From Thermoflexia bacterium (lineage in GTDB: Bacteria; Chloroflexota; Anaerolineae; B4-G1): a DNA stretch of 47,552 nucleotides. Location: contig DUEK01000030.1 of assembly GCA_011192155.1 (NCBI GenBank), forward strand, positions 1-47,552, read 5' to 3'. Every line of letters starts with the position of its first letter. The first letter of the stretch is position 1. Shown in pieces: positions 1-8,722 of the stretch. Both the position numbers and the translations under genes were made by a program. The notes beneath the pieces are model-generated. The model saw only the letters and a list, made by a program, of their open reading frames with translations, was not told the origin of the DNA and did no database searches.

Positions 1-170
1 GAAAACGAAGGGTTTGGCGTGCCCAAGGGCATCTGCACGTCGCGAAATGCGGCTTCTGTGCCTTTCAGGTGCTCAGTCCTGGGTCTGGGACACCGTTTTT
101 CTGTATTGGATGCCGTTTGGTCGTTCCTTGGGATGAGGCCGATTTATCCGCATCCTGATGGGACACTACC

Positions 171-758
171 TCAACTGCCGAATAGCTTGAACAATGCCTC
201 AATCCCATAGTAGCCGGCCAGGGCAAAGATAATGTTCTTGACTATCTTGCCGGCAGTGCAACTCGCCAGGAACTTCCACAGTGGGAAGCGCAGCGCGCCG
301 GCTGCCAGCCCTCCCACGTCAAAGACCGGGTTGGGGACGAGGGCCAGCACAAAGATGGTCAGGACTCCGTGCCGCTGCATCCACTGGGCCAGGTGATTGT
401 AAACGGGGTTCTCGTCCACCCAGGTCTGCCCGCTGTAACCGGCCATGTAGCCGGTCAGTTCCCCCAACGCCTGGCCTACGCCCCCGACGAGGCCCACGAT
501 CCACGGATTGAACACGCCTCCCAGCACTGAACTGATCGCCAGCCCTGGCACCGGCAGGATCAACGTGGCGTTGCTGACCAGCCCCACCATAAAGACAGCG
601 GCGTAGCCGTACTGCTCCAGTTCTTGAAGGCGGTCGCGGAAGTAGAGGGCCGCGCCGAGAGCGGCCAGTATGGCGACGATGGTCAGGATTTGAACGACCC
701 TCAGCAGGCGGGTGGGCGGTGGAGGTGGGGCGGTGGGCTTGGGATGATGGGTGTACAT
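171..758 (-). CDS. DedA/VTT-domain membrane protein
   Basis: Small integral membrane protein of the DedA/VTT (SNARE-associated Golgi) family, whose members are implicated in lipid-carrier flipping and membrane homeostasis. The 195-residue product has an N-terminal Pro-rich stretch (PTAPPPPPT), a first hydrophobic helix, and then the family pattern of Gly-rich re-entrant segments (GGVGQALGELTGYMAGYSG) followed by VPNPVFDVGGLAAGALRFP. I chose the ATG at 758 (MYTHHPKP) because it lies one base after the stop of the upstream dehydrogenase; the longer start at 806 would overlap that gene by 47 bases. It is the last gene of the polysaccharide operon, where a lipid-carrier role would make sense, but that link is inference. 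Confidence 0.85.
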   Translation of the reverse strand: MYTHHPKPTAPPPPPTRLLRVVQILTIVAILAALGAALYFRDRLQELEQYGYAAVFMVGLVSNATLILPVPGLAISSVLGGVFNPWIVGLVGGVGQALGELTGYMAGYSGQTWVDENPVYNHLAQWMQRHGVLTIFVLALVPNPVFDVGGLAAGALRFPLWKFLASCTAGKIVKNIIFALAGYYGIEALFKLFGS

Positions 759-759
759 A

Positions 760-2103
760 TCACTTGGGCGGGGGCGCGCCCAGGCGCACAATTTTTGCCC
801 CGCCATCAGGCAGGCTGGCGGTGACGTTGCGCGTGTCTACGATCAGTTGGGCGCACTGCCTCACCCGCTCATAGTCGAGGCAGCGGTGGTCGGTGACAAT
901 GACGACGCAGTCGGCAGCGGAGAGTTCCTCATCCGTCAGTTCCACCGATTCCAGTGCGACCGGCTCGCGGTGAAAGACGTCGCCGCCCACCTGGTAGCGC
1001 GGCACGTAGGGGTCGTGGTAGCGAACGTTGGCGCTACGGGTCAACAGCAATTCGATGATCCGTTCGGCGGGCGAGTTGCGGGCATCGTCAATATCCGGCT
1101 TGAAGGCCACGCCCAGCACCAGCACGCGCGCGTCACGCAGGGGCTTTTTATGCAGGGAGAGGGCCTGCGCTGTTAGGTCTACAACGTGATAGGTCATGGC
1201 CTGATTGACCTCGCCGGCCAGCTCGATGAACTCGGTATAATAGTCGTACTCGCGCGCTTTCCAACTGAGATAGTAGGGGTCTATGGGGATACAATGCCCC
1301 CCCACCCCAGGGCCAGGGTAGAAGGGCATAAAGCCGAAAGGCTTGGTCTTGGCGGCCTCGACCACCTCCCAAAAGTCAATGTCCATTCGTTCCGTCAGTA
1401 GGGCCAGTTCGTTGACCAGGGCGATGTTGACGGCGCGGAAGGTGTTCTCTAGCAGTTTGGTCAGCTCGGCGGCGCGGGCGGAGGAGACCGGATGCACTAA
1501 CGCGCCCATTTGGCTCAAAAGATCGCAGGCCAACTGGGTGCACTCTGGCGTGATCCCGCCCACGACCTTGGGGGTGTTGTAGGCCGACCATTGCTTGTTG
1601 CCGGGGTCAATGCGTTCGGGGGAAAAGGCCAGGTAAAAGTCTATGCCGGCCTCGAGACCGCTTTTTTCCAGGATCGGCTGGACGACTTCCTCCGTCGTGC
1701 CCGGATAGGTCGTGCTTTGGAGGACGATCAGTTGGCCAGGGCTCATACGCGGCCTGATGCCATAGCTGGCGGATTCGATGTAGGAAAGATCGGGCGCGCG
1801 TTGAGCATCGTAGGGGGTGGGGACGCAGATAAAGATGGCGTCTATTCCGTTTAGCTCGTCATAGTCTGACGTGGCTGTGAGACGACCCGTTTGGATGTGG
1901 GGGGCCAGTTCGTCGTCGGGGACGTCAGGGATATAGCTCTTGCCGGCGGCGATAGAGTCTACTTTGCTTTGATTGACGTCCACGCCGGTGACGCGGAAGC
2001 CAGCCTGGGCGAACGCGGTAGCCAGGGGCAGGCCGACATAGCCCAGCCCGATGATGGCAACACGGGCAGTGCGGTTGGAGATTTTGTCTTGCAAGTTAGA
2101 CAT
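760..2103 (-). CDS. UDP-sugar 6-dehydrogenase (UDP-Glc/UDP-ManNAc dehydrogenase family)
   Basis: NAD-dependent nucleotide-sugar dehydrogenase that oxidises C6 of a UDP-hexose to a uronic acid. The 447-residue protein opens with a Rossmann motif (VAIIGLGYVGLPLA), has the central dimerisation helix region (AELTKLLENTFRAVNIALVNE) and the catalytic cysteine at about residue 271 in GVGGHCIPIDPYYL. The sequence resembles the WbpA/WecC/TviB branch (UDP-N-acetyl sugars) more than Ugd, but substrate cannot be fixed by eye. The ATG at 2103 is preferred because a GAGG ribosome binding site sits just upstream and it clears the upstream WecA-like stop by 14 bases; the ATG at 2163 would run 46 bases into that gene. 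Confidence 0.93.
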   Translation of the reverse strand: MSNLQDKISNRTARVAIIGLGYVGLPLATAFAQAGFRVTGVDVNQSKVDSIAAGKSYIPDVPDDELAPHIQTGRLTATSDYDELNGIDAIFICVPTPYDAQRAPDLSYIESASYGIRPRMSPGQLIVLQSTTYPGTTEEVVQPILEKSGLEAGIDFYLAFSPERIDPGNKQWSAYNTPKVVGGITPECTQLACDLLSQMGALVHPVSSARAAELTKLLENTFRAVNIALVNELALLTERMDIDFWEVVEAAKTKPFGFMPFYPGPGVGGHCIPIDPYYLSWKAREYDYYTEFIELAGEVNQAMTYHVVDLTAQALSLHKKPLRDARVLVLGVAFKPDIDDARNSPAERIIELLLTRSANVRYHDPYVPRYQVGGDVFHREPVALESVELTDEELSAADCVVIVTDHRCLDYERVRQCAQLIVDTRNVTASLPDGGAKIVRLGAPPPK

Positions 2104-2117
2104 AGGAACCTCGTTGG

Positions 2118-3140
2118 TTAGTTGGTTTGGTTGGGCCAGAAGGGAGGGCGCTCCAAGCGCCACAGACCGTAGAGACCGGCCAGGGCGACGAGTCCTCCGA
2201 CAGTGTACCCTTCGAGGATAGACGCCTCGGTGACAAAGACGGCGAGCAGACCCAGGATGAAGGAGACGATGTAGAGAGTCAGGACGGCCTCGCGTTGGGT
2301 TAGCCCGGCCGCCGTCAGACGGTGTGAAGTATGATCTTGGCCCGGTGTGGTGGCCGGATTCAGACGGCGGCGCAGGCGCGAGATGATGACCAATGTGGTA
2401 TCGAAAATGGGCAGCCCCATCACCAACACCGGCACCATCCAGGTGACAAAGGTGACGTTATCCGGGAAACGCAGTTTAATGCCGATGGCAGCCAGGACAA
2501 AGCCAAGGAATAGAGCGCCTGAATCCCCCATAAAGATGCTGGCCGGGTTGAGGTTGTAGAACAGAAATCCCAGGCAAGCGGCTAACACGGCGATGGAGAG
2601 CGCGCCGACCAGGTATTGTCCGCTGAAGGAGCACATCAGAGCGAAGAAGGCAGCGGCGATAGCCGAGACGCCGCCGGCCAGTCCATCCATATTGTCGAGG
2701 AGGTTAATCGCGTTGGTGATATAGCCGATCCACAGCACTGTCGTGACCAGATTCAGCACAGTGTAGTGGAATGTGCCGACATAGATGCCGCTGGCGTAGA
2801 GGAACAGCCCTGCAAGCGCCTGGCTGACCAGTTTGACCAGCGGGCGTAAGCCCCAACGGTCGTCTATCAGTCCTATGAAGGAGATCCCCGTCGCGCCGAC
2901 GAGGATGCTCCCGAACTGGTCAAAGTTGTATTGTCTTCCCAAAATGATCGCCGCGGCGACGACTGCCAGGTAGATGGCGGCGCCTCCCAGTCGCGGGACG
3001 GGGCGCTTGTGGATGCGGCGCGCTGCGGGGCGATCAATAAAGCCTGCTCGCGCGGCCAGCCGGCGGGCCGCTGGCGTAGCGCCCATCGCCAGCACCAGGG
3101 CGCCGGCAAAGACCAGTAGATAGTTGGTCATGGTCGTCAT
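2118..3140 (-). CDS. WecA/TagO-like undecaprenyl-phosphate sugar-1-phosphate transferase
   Basis: MraY/WecA-family phosphoglycosyltransferase that loads a UDP-HexNAc sugar-phosphate onto undecaprenyl phosphate, the first membrane step of surface polysaccharide assembly. The 340 residues are mostly transmembrane helices. Diagnostic motifs are present: RPVPRLGG near residue 47, the metal-binding Asp pair in LIDDRWGL near 93, NLLDNMDGLAGG near 146, FMGDSGALFLGF near 203 and a His-containing loop (GQDHTSHRLT) near 268. The start codon overlaps the stop of the upstream gene as ATGA, implying translational coupling. It lies between the O-antigen ligase-like gene and the UDP-sugar dehydrogenase, a coherent polysaccharide operon. 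Confidence 0.93.
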   Translation of the reverse strand: MTTMTNYLLVFAGALVLAMGATPAARRLAARAGFIDRPAARRIHKRPVPRLGGAAIYLAVVAAAIILGRQYNFDQFGSILVGATGISFIGLIDDRWGLRPLVKLVSQALAGLFLYASGIYVGTFHYTVLNLVTTVLWIGYITNAINLLDNMDGLAGGVSAIAAAFFALMCSFSGQYLVGALSIAVLAACLGFLFYNLNPASIFMGDSGALFLGFVLAAIGIKLRFPDNVTFVTWMVPVLVMGLPIFDTTLVIISRLRRRLNPATTPGQDHTSHRLTAAGLTQREAVLTLYIVSFILGLLAVFVTEASILEGYTVGGLVALAGLYGLWRLERPPFWPNQTN

Positions 3141-6100
3141 CCTCCCGATGCCGACATTAATTGCGCTACCAGGGACTCCAGGCTGGCTTGCTGGTCCTCC
3201 GGCGCCAAATCTAGCGCCATCTGGGCGTGGGAGAGCGCCACGTCGTTCCGGCCCAGTTGGCTATAGACGATAGCCAGCATACGGTGGGTGTCCCAGGCGT
3301 CGGATGCTTCGGGCTTTAGCTCCAGCGTGTGTTCGAGCGCGGCGACGGCCTCGTCGAGGCGGCCCAACTGAGCGTACAAGGAGCCTAACATACGCCAGGC
3401 CTGGGTGTGCTTGGGTTTCAGTTCGAGCGCTTGTTCATAAGCCTCGGTCGCTTCCTCCAACCGGCTCTGCCTCGCGTAGGTATCGCCCATCAGGAGCCAG
3501 ACGTCGGCCAGACGCGGGTTGATCTCTAGCGCTTGTTCATAAGCCTCAAGGGTCTTGGTGATGTTGTTCTGGCTGGCATAGATGCTGGCCTGTACTTTCC
3601 ACCAGGTGTCGTCAAAGTCGGGGTCCAACTCTAGTGAGTGGGAGCATTTCTCCTGGGCTTGCGCGAGGTCGCCTATGGATAGGTAAAGGACAGCCCATTC
3701 GTTCCACAGGATGGCGTTTTGGGGGCTTAGCGTGGTCGCGATGGCATAGTTCTCGGCCGATTTCTGGAACAACTCTTGGCGGCCCTCGGCGTCGGCAAAA
3801 TCCATCCAGCGGCGGTACATACGGGCCAGGTTGGCGCTGTGGTCGGTGTTGAGCGGATTGATCTCGCGGGCTTCGTGTAGCGTCTGTTCCGTCTCCCGCA
3901 GCACCGTCTCCCGCACGGCGGGGTCATCAATGGATGAAGCATATTCCAGGTAGGCCCGCCCCAGGTACAGGTAGTAAAAGTCCTCGTCGAACGCGAGTTC
4001 AAGCGCGTGCTTGTAATGCTCGATAGCCACCAGCCACTGCTTGCCGCCGTCGTAGGGGCTGGCTTGTTTGTAGACGGTGTCGGCCTGGATGGGGCGCAGG
4101 TTGGTCATCGTGGAAGCGGCGAGGGCCAGGACGAGCAGCACGACAAGCGCGATTGCGCCCCACGGTTGCGTGCTTTGTTGTGTCGGGCGGCGTGTTCCCA
4201 AGAAGAGGGTCAGGCCGCCAATGCTCAGTGTGAAAAAGATAAAGACGTAATAGGCGGTCAAAAAGCTGGCGACGTGGTCGGCGAGTGCGATTACGTCCTC
4301 CATAGTTTGGGCCTGGACGTTCAATATCGCAGCCTGGCGGTCAGCCAGCGCCAGACCAAACCCAAACCCTGTAATCAGAGAGATCAGCAGATACAGGATT
4401 GTCGCCAGGGTTCCGTCCCCCTTGCGCTTGCTGAAAGCGCCGTTTTTGGCCATCTCGGATAGGAATATGACCGCGCTCATCAGCCAGGCGAGAGCAAAGA
4501 TCATCAGCGCGCCATAGGAGGCGCGGCTATCCTGGGCCGGCAGTACGGTTAGCGCGCGCCAGACGATGCGCATGGGTTCGGCCAGGCGCTCGGCGTTGGT
4601 GATGAAATCAAAGCACAGTGTGCCCAGGATGAAGCCGCCGATGATTGCTATGGTCAGTACGGGCCACAGCCAGGCGGGTATAGTGGCCGCAGCAGGAGAA
4701 GGCGGGGCGGCTCTACGGCGTCTCCGGCGGCTCCTACTTTTTTGTTGTTTGTTGTTTTTCGATTCTTGTTCCTGCGGCCTGGTCTCATTTTCCCGGATCA
4801 GGTCCATCCCGGCAGCCACGAGTATCCCGATGCAAGCCCAGAAGGTGGTGCGCGTGGAGGCGATGGCGATGCCAAAGTTGATCTCGACAAAGTGGGCCAC
4901 GACGGTAGCCAGGATGCTGGTCAACAGAATAAAATGGGGGTGGAAATTTGAGGTTTGATATTCGGTTTTCCACTCGGAAAAGCCGTAAATTATCAGATAG
5001 AGCAGCATCCCGCCGACAATGCCGATGGGGATGGCCAGGCAGAAAAAGTGGGGGCCGATGAGGGGTACGACAATCGCCATCGCAACTATTGCTCCTCCGG
5101 CCAACAGCGCGAGAAAGAGCCTGCGTCGCCAGTCGTCGGGGAGGAATCCCATCCATTGCAAGGCAAAGTAGAACACGCCGCCAAAGAGCCACACATAGGC
5201 GCTAAAGCCCAACAAGCCCGTGATGACCAGCGAATCCATCGTCTCGTTGTGCGAGCGGTCTGGGGAAGCGGTGCGCGATTCGTAGTGTCCCAGCAGCGGC
5301 GGGTAGAAGCCGTTGTAGGCCACGTACATAGATTCCGGCCCGTAGCCGACCAGTGGACGCAGGGCGTTGTAGGGGTCGGGGTATCCTTTAGGGTGCGCTT
5401 GTGTCGGTGGAAATTGGATTGGCTTGTGGGGTTTGATGAGGTCGAGCGCCCCTTCCCAGATAAGGTTGCGCACCATACCGGTACCGCCCTGGTATTGAAG
5501 TATCCGGGCCACGCGACTCAGGGGAGTAGTTAAGGCCCACTCGTGGATTGTCCCATCCAGGTTGATGAGCAGGAATCCGATCGTGACCAAGGCTACGATT
5601 GTCAACATACCAACCCACAACGCCCGCCATACCCGGCGTCGGAGAATGCGCTGCAGGGCCAGCATACCGAGAAGCGCCCACACTCCCAGGCTGGCCATGA
5701 GGCCCACCATCGGGCCACGGCTCTGAGAGTACCAGATGGCGATCAGTTGGACGGCGGCGATAAAGATATAGCCAGCCGCGCGGGGGATGTCGGCCCAGTT
5801 AGCGTCTTCTTCGGTCAGGATGGCCTTGAAACTTTCCGCTATGCGGCCCACGGTGAGCGGAAAGGTCATGATCAAGTAGGCGGCGACAAAGATAGCGTTG
5901 CCCATGTTGGAAGCGACCCGGCTGGTCACGTCCCCGCCCCAGGGCAGCGGGTCCAGTTTGTTGCGCTGGATGAGGCCATAGAGGGCGACGGGGAGGCTGT
6001 TGACGATCATCACCGTGATGAGGCGATCGAGTTGGGCGCGGGTGCGCAACCCCTGCAGAATGATGAGGAACACCACGATGTAGGCGAGTGTCGTGTACGT

Positions 6101-6439
6101 GCCCTGCAAGCGTTGGTAGGAGCCGATAAAGCTGACGTGAGGGGTGATGGATAAGAAGGTGCTGAGCAGATACACCACGACCGTAAAGAGAGTGGGGAGC
6201 ACCAATGGCGTGCGCCAGGTGAACCCAATCCCTTGCCGTCCGGCGGCTCGCTCCTCTATATATTTGACCATCCAGATGGCGGACATGATGACGGCGACAG
6301 TGCGCAGGGTGGTCAGTTTGTCCGGCTCAAAAACACGACTGGAATAAACGTTAAAAAGGAGCGGCGTAATGATTACCGCCAAGAGCCAGCCGATTTCTAG
6401 AACTTTGTCGCAGAATGTGCCGAGTTTTGTTGAATTCAT
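3137..6439 (-). CDS. O-antigen ligase/polymerase-like membrane protein fused to C-terminal TPRs
   Basis: Large (1,100-residue) membrane protein. The first ~540 residues contain a dozen or so hydrophobic helices and the Wzy_C/WaaL-type loop SHNETMDSLVITGLLG, typical of O-antigen ligases, polymerases and PglL-type oligosaccharyl ligases. A basic, low-complexity linker (SRSRRRRRR, then Pro/Ala-rich) separates it from four more helices, after which the last ~330 residues are tetratricopeptide repeats (e.g. EATEAYEQALELKPKHTQAW, DEAVAALEHTLELKP). The likely role is transfer or polymerisation of lipid-linked glycan on the outer face, with TPRs binding a partner; acceptor and donor are unknown. It is second in the operon and overlaps the WecA-like gene by four bases. 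Start at 6439 has an upstream GAGG. Confidence 0.85.
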   Translation of the reverse strand: MNSTKLGTFCDKVLEIGWLLAVIITPLLFNVYSSRVFEPDKLTTLRTVAVIMSAIWMVKYIEERAAGRQGIGFTWRTPLVLPTLFTVVVYLLSTFLSITPHVSFIGSYQRLQGTYTTLAYIVVFLIILQGLRTRAQLDRLITVMIVNSLPVALYGLIQRNKLDPLPWGGDVTSRVASNMGNAIFVAAYLIMTFPLTVGRIAESFKAILTEEDANWADIPRAAGYIFIAAVQLIAIWYSQSRGPMVGLMASLGVWALLGMLALQRILRRRVWRALWVGMLTIVALVTIGFLLINLDGTIHEWALTTPLSRVARILQYQGGTGMVRNLIWEGALDLIKPHKPIQFPPTQAHPKGYPDPYNALRPLVGYGPESMYVAYNGFYPPLLGHYESRTASPDRSHNETMDSLVITGLLGFSAYVWLFGGVFYFALQWMGFLPDDWRRRLFLALLAGGAIVAMAIVVPLIGPHFFCLAIPIGIVGGMLLYLIIYGFSEWKTEYQTSNFHPHFILLTSILATVVAHFVEINFGIAIASTRTTFWACIGILVAAGMDLIRENETRPQEQESKNNKQQKSRSRRRRRRAAPPSPAAATIPAWLWPVLTIAIIGGFILGTLCFDFITNAERLAEPMRIVWRALTVLPAQDSRASYGALMIFALAWLMSAVIFLSEMAKNGAFSKRKGDGTLATILYLLISLITGFGFGLALADRQAAILNVQAQTMEDVIALADHVASFLTAYYVFIFFTLSIGGLTLFLGTRRPTQQSTQPWGAIALVVLLVLALAASTMTNLRPIQADTVYKQASPYDGGKQWLVAIEHYKHALELAFDEDFYYLYLGRAYLEYASSIDDPAVRETVLRETEQTLHEAREINPLNTDHSANLARMYRRWMDFADAEGRQELFQKSAENYAIATTLSPQNAILWNEWAVLYLSIGDLAQAQEKCSHSLELDPDFDDTWWKVQASIYASQNNITKTLEAYEQALEINPRLADVWLLMGDTYARQSRLEEATEAYEQALELKPKHTQAWRMLGSLYAQLGRLDEAVAALEHTLELKPEASDAWDTHRMLAIVYSQLGRNDVALSHAQMALDLAPEDQQASLESLVAQLMSASGG

Positions 6440-6503
6440 ACGAGTTGCTTTTACCTCACAAGTTGGGAACTTGGAATTGGGAAATGGATTTCGGCTTCCC
6501 GGC

Positions 6504-7475
6504 CTACCAGGCTACCGATTTCTGAAACCACTCCACCGTTCGCCGCAATCCCTCTTCGAGAGATGTCTGGGCCTCAAAGCCAAGCACCTCCCGCGCGCGA
6601 GTCACGTCAGGCATGCGGCGGCGAGATTCTTCAAAGTGAGGGCCAAAGGCGGAGGTGTAAGGCACGTGGACGATCTCTGAGCGGGAGTCAGTTAGTCGGT
6701 GAATCAACTGCGCCAGTTCGTTGACGCTGGTTTCTCTATTGGAACCGATGTTGAAAACCAGCCCGGCTGCCTCTGGCGTGGTGGCTGCCTGGATAGTGCC
6801 TGCTATTGTGTCGGTCACGTAGGTGAAGCAACGGGTTTGTTTTCCATCGTCATAGATGGTCATCGGCTCACCTTGCCGCGCCTGGGTGATGAACCTGGCG
6901 ATGACGCTGCCGTATCCTTGGGGGTCGAGCCGGGGGCCGTAGGCGTTAAAGTAGCGAACGATGGCGACCGGCAGTCCTTTTTTGGCATAAGCCAGGGCAA
7001 AGTATTCATCAATCGCCTTGGCGTCAGAATAAGACCAGCGGCCGACGATGGTCGAGCCGAGGATGCGGTCATCGTCCTCGCTGAGCGGCACGGCGGTAGA
7101 CTTGCCATAGATCTCGGAACTGGAGGTGATAACGGTCTTGACCCAGTATTTGAAAGCCAATTCAAGCACATTCTCCGTGCCGCGCACGTTGGTAACTATG
7201 GTGCCCAGCGGATCTTGGACAACGTATTTGGGGCCGACGACAGCCGCCATATGATAGATCAGGTCGGTCTGGCGAACGAGCCGCTCTAACGTGCCTACGT
7301 TGAGGATGGAATCGTTGATAAAGTGGAAATGATCGCTTCCCAGGTGGTGCTCAATGTTACTGGCTTTGCCCACGGACAAGTTATCCAAAACAGTGATTTC
7401 GTGGTCCTGCTCCATCAGTACGTCTATGAGATTAGAGCCGATGAAGCCTGCACCACCGGTGACGAGAATTTTCAT
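6504..7475 (-). CDS. NAD-dependent sugar-nucleotide epimerase/dehydratase
   Basis: Extended short-chain dehydrogenase/reductase acting on a nucleotide sugar. The 323-residue protein starts with the NAD motif VTGGAGFIGS (residues 5-14), has the Ser-rich catalytic strand TSSSEIYG near 118, and the catalytic Tyr149/Lys153 in WSYSDAK, followed by VRYFNAYGPR, which is conserved in UDP-glucose 4-epimerases, UDP-xylose synthases and dTDP-glucose dehydratases. Exact reaction cannot be assigned. It is the first gene of the minus-strand polysaccharide operon; the ATG at 7475 has GAGG seven bases upstream and no competing start. Confidence 0.9.
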   Translation of the reverse strand: MKILVTGGAGFIGSNLIDVLMEQDHEITVLDNLSVGKASNIEHHLGSDHFHFINDSILNVGTLERLVRQTDLIYHMAAVVGPKYVVQDPLGTIVTNVRGTENVLELAFKYWVKTVITSSSEIYGKSTAVPLSEDDDRILGSTIVGRWSYSDAKAIDEYFALAYAKKGLPVAIVRYFNAYGPRLDPQGYGSVIARFITQARQGEPMTIYDDGKQTRCFTYVTDTIAGTIQAATTPEAAGLVFNIGSNRETSVNELAQLIHRLTDSRSEIVHVPYTSAFGPHFEESRRRMPDVTRAREVLGFEAQTSLEEGLRRTVEWFQKSVAW

Positions 7476-7539
7476 AGTTTACCTCGGAACACTGGTTTAT
7501 TTGAGGCTGTGCCACTCGCTGAGGATTTACTCGAACTAT

Positions 7540-7567
7540 ATCTTACACCAAATGCCCGAAAAATCAA
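7540..7567 (-). promoter_or_regulatory. Putative promoter of the polysaccharide operon
   Basis: Reading the minus strand, TTGATT (7567-7562) and TAAGAT (7545-7540) are separated by 16 bases and lie about 65 bases before the epimerase start. The match to consensus is moderate. Confidence 0.4.
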
Positions 7568-7699
7568 GCACGCATTTCCTCACGTAAAATGGCATTAAGG
7601 TAAAAATCGTATGTTAACAATCAGGGACAGCCTTAGCCCAATCAGCAATTCGTTGCTCAAGAACAGTATGGCGATTCCAGAAAAATAAACCTCCCAAAA

Positions 7700-8078
7700 T
7701 CACGCTGGGAGAGGCTCAATACGGACAAACCACTTTTCTAAATCCGGTAACCGTTCGAAGCGTTCTTCCAACTCTTGCTGTCCTTTGCGGATGGTATCGC
7801 GACACCAATTCAGTTCTGCTTCTGCTTGGCGTTGGCTCCCTTTACCCAAAGCCAGCAATTCCCGTTATGGGTGAAAAGTCAGGTCGTAGCCGCGATTTCG
7901 CAATCGCGCAGGGTGCTTTACGCGGGAAGATACACGCGATTTGGAAATCGCGGCTACAAAACGGGAATTGCTGACCCAAAGCGTTTACGACACGAGCCAT
8001 GAATACCCGGCGGGCGTACTCTTTCAAGTCATTAACTGCTTCGGTAAAGATGGTTTTTAGATCATCCGTGAGTTCCAT
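7700..8078 (-). pseudogene. Small transposase-like ORF split by a MITE
   Basis: The N-terminal 35 codons (MELTDDLKTIFTEAVNDLKE...) run into the 121-bp MITE. If the MITE and one 9-bp duplication are removed (130 bases), the reading frame is restored exactly: it continues KGSQRQAEAELNWCRDTIRK... and ends ...KWFVRIEPLPA at a TGA at 7702-7700, giving 82 residues. The restored N-terminus resembles, from memory, the start of ISAzo13/Rhodopirellula-type DDE transposases (conserved ALGxGxQRxAExELxWxRxTIRKGxxEL pattern), but the catalytic DDE domain is missing. The host ORF was therefore already a deletion product before the MITE landed. Family assignment is tentative; the interruption itself is seen directly. 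Confidence 0.65.
7853..7973. mobile_element. MITE family A, copy 1 (121 bp)
   Basis: Non-coding element with perfect 14-bp terminal inverted repeats (CAGCAATTCCCGTT ... AACGGGAATTGCTG) and an inner pair of arms containing GTAGCCGCGATTT. It is flanked by a perfect 9-bp direct repeat ACCCAAAGC (7844-7852 and 7974-7982), the target duplication. It splits the small transposase-like ORF. Copies 2 (11887-12007) and 3 (28045-28154) are related. Confidence 0.92.
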
Positions 8079-8200
8079 TCGCCTCCCTTTAACAATGGTA
8101 AAAAATCCATTCTACCACAGTTTTTGGGAGGTTTTAAATTTTGCAACTCCCTTACGCTCTATCACTGGTCCGCGTATTCTTCATTGCTGCCATCGCGCAT

Positions 8201-8229
8201 TTGACATTTAGATATAGACGTGATATAGT
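8201..8229 (+). promoter_or_regulatory. Sigma70-type promoter of the cold-shock gene
   Basis: TTGACA (8201-8206) and TATAGT (8224-8229) separated by exactly 17 bases. This predicts a transcript start near 8236 and a leader of about 125 bases before the cold-shock gene. Confidence 0.75.
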
Positions 8230-8264
8230 TAGTTCGTAGGACAAGTTCAGGTAGTGGTTGTATT

Positions 8265-8330
8265 CCCGCCCGGGCTTGCAAGATTTGGGCGGGTTTGTGT
8301 ATCAGTTTTCCTAACGGGCCGCTCTGGCCC
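8265..8330 (+). promoter_or_regulatory. Structured 5' leader of the cold-shock mRNA
   Basis: Two hairpins lie in the predicted leader: CCCGCCC (8265-8271) with GGGCGGG (8287-8293) followed by TTTGTG, and GGGCC (8316-8320) with GGCCC (8326-8330). Long folded leaders are known to control cspA-type mRNAs by temperature; here such control is inference. Confidence 0.5.
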
Positions 8331-8361
8331 ACAGAATATCAGAGCTAAAGGAGTATAGAAA

Positions 8362-8571
8362 GTGAACGAGAGAGAAACTGGGATCGTCAAGTGGTTCAGC
8401 AACCCCAAGGGGTACGGATTCATCACGCGCGATATGGGGGAGGATGTGTTTGTTCACTACTCCGCCGTCTCGGGTGATGGCTTCCGGTCACTAGAGGAGG
8501 GACAGCGCGTCGAGTTCAGCCTCGAGGAGACCGCAAAGGGTTTGCAGGCCACCGACGTCACCTTGCTATAA
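8362..8571 (+). CDS. Cold-shock domain protein
   Basis: Single cold-shock (CSD/OB-fold) domain protein of 69 residues that binds single-stranded RNA/DNA and melts RNA structure. It has the expected RNP1-like motif (KGYGFITRD) and RNP2-like motif (DVFVHYSAV), with the usual [15 protein letters not shown] opening. Translation begins at GTG 8362, with AAGGAG nine bases upstream. Transcription is monocistronic: a strong promoter at 8201-8229 and an intrinsic terminator at 8667-8704 bracket it. Length is normal for the family. Confidence 0.95.
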   Translation: MNERETGIVKWFSNPKGYGFITRDMGEDVFVHYSAVSGDGFRSLEEGQRVEFSLEETAKGLQATDVTLL

Positions 8572-8666
8572 AGCCAAAGGTGACGATTAGGCAAAGCTTC
8601 TGCGACGAACTGTAAGGAGGAGAACAGCCACTACTAAATTTGCTCTACAATCACACAAATAAAGAG

Positions 8667-8704
8667 CCGCACATACTTGATAGGATCAAGTGTGTGCGGT
8701 TTTT
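8667..8704 (+). terminator. Intrinsic terminator after the cold-shock gene
   Basis: A long stem formed by CCGCACATACTTGAT and ATCAAGTGTGTGCGG (one mismatch) is followed directly by TTTTT on the plus strand, a textbook rho-independent terminator. Confidence 0.85.
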
Positions 8705-8722
8705 GATTTCTGGTCCTGTGAA

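Larger units (their letters stand above)
7687..8134. mobile_element. Decayed IS-like element with 13-bp terminal inverted repeats
   Basis: The sequences AAACCTCCCAAAA (7687-7699) and TTTTGGGAGGTTT (8122-8134) are exact inverted repeats enclosing one small reading frame on the minus strand that starts 43 bases inside one end and stops directly at the other, the compact layout of an insertion sequence. Removing the nested MITE and one target duplication leaves about 318 bp, too short for a full transposase, so this is probably an internally deleted IS. No clear target duplication of this outer element was found. Confidence 0.5.

Noticed and set aside
1-170. Plus-strand open frame beginning near the window edge (MPKGICTSRN...)
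   Set aside because: No family features, no ribosome binding site, and its end overlaps the C-terminus of the DedA gene on the other strand.
7640-7665. CAGCAATTCG...GCTC string resembling a MITE A end
   Set aside because: Only eight bases match and there is no second end or target duplication.
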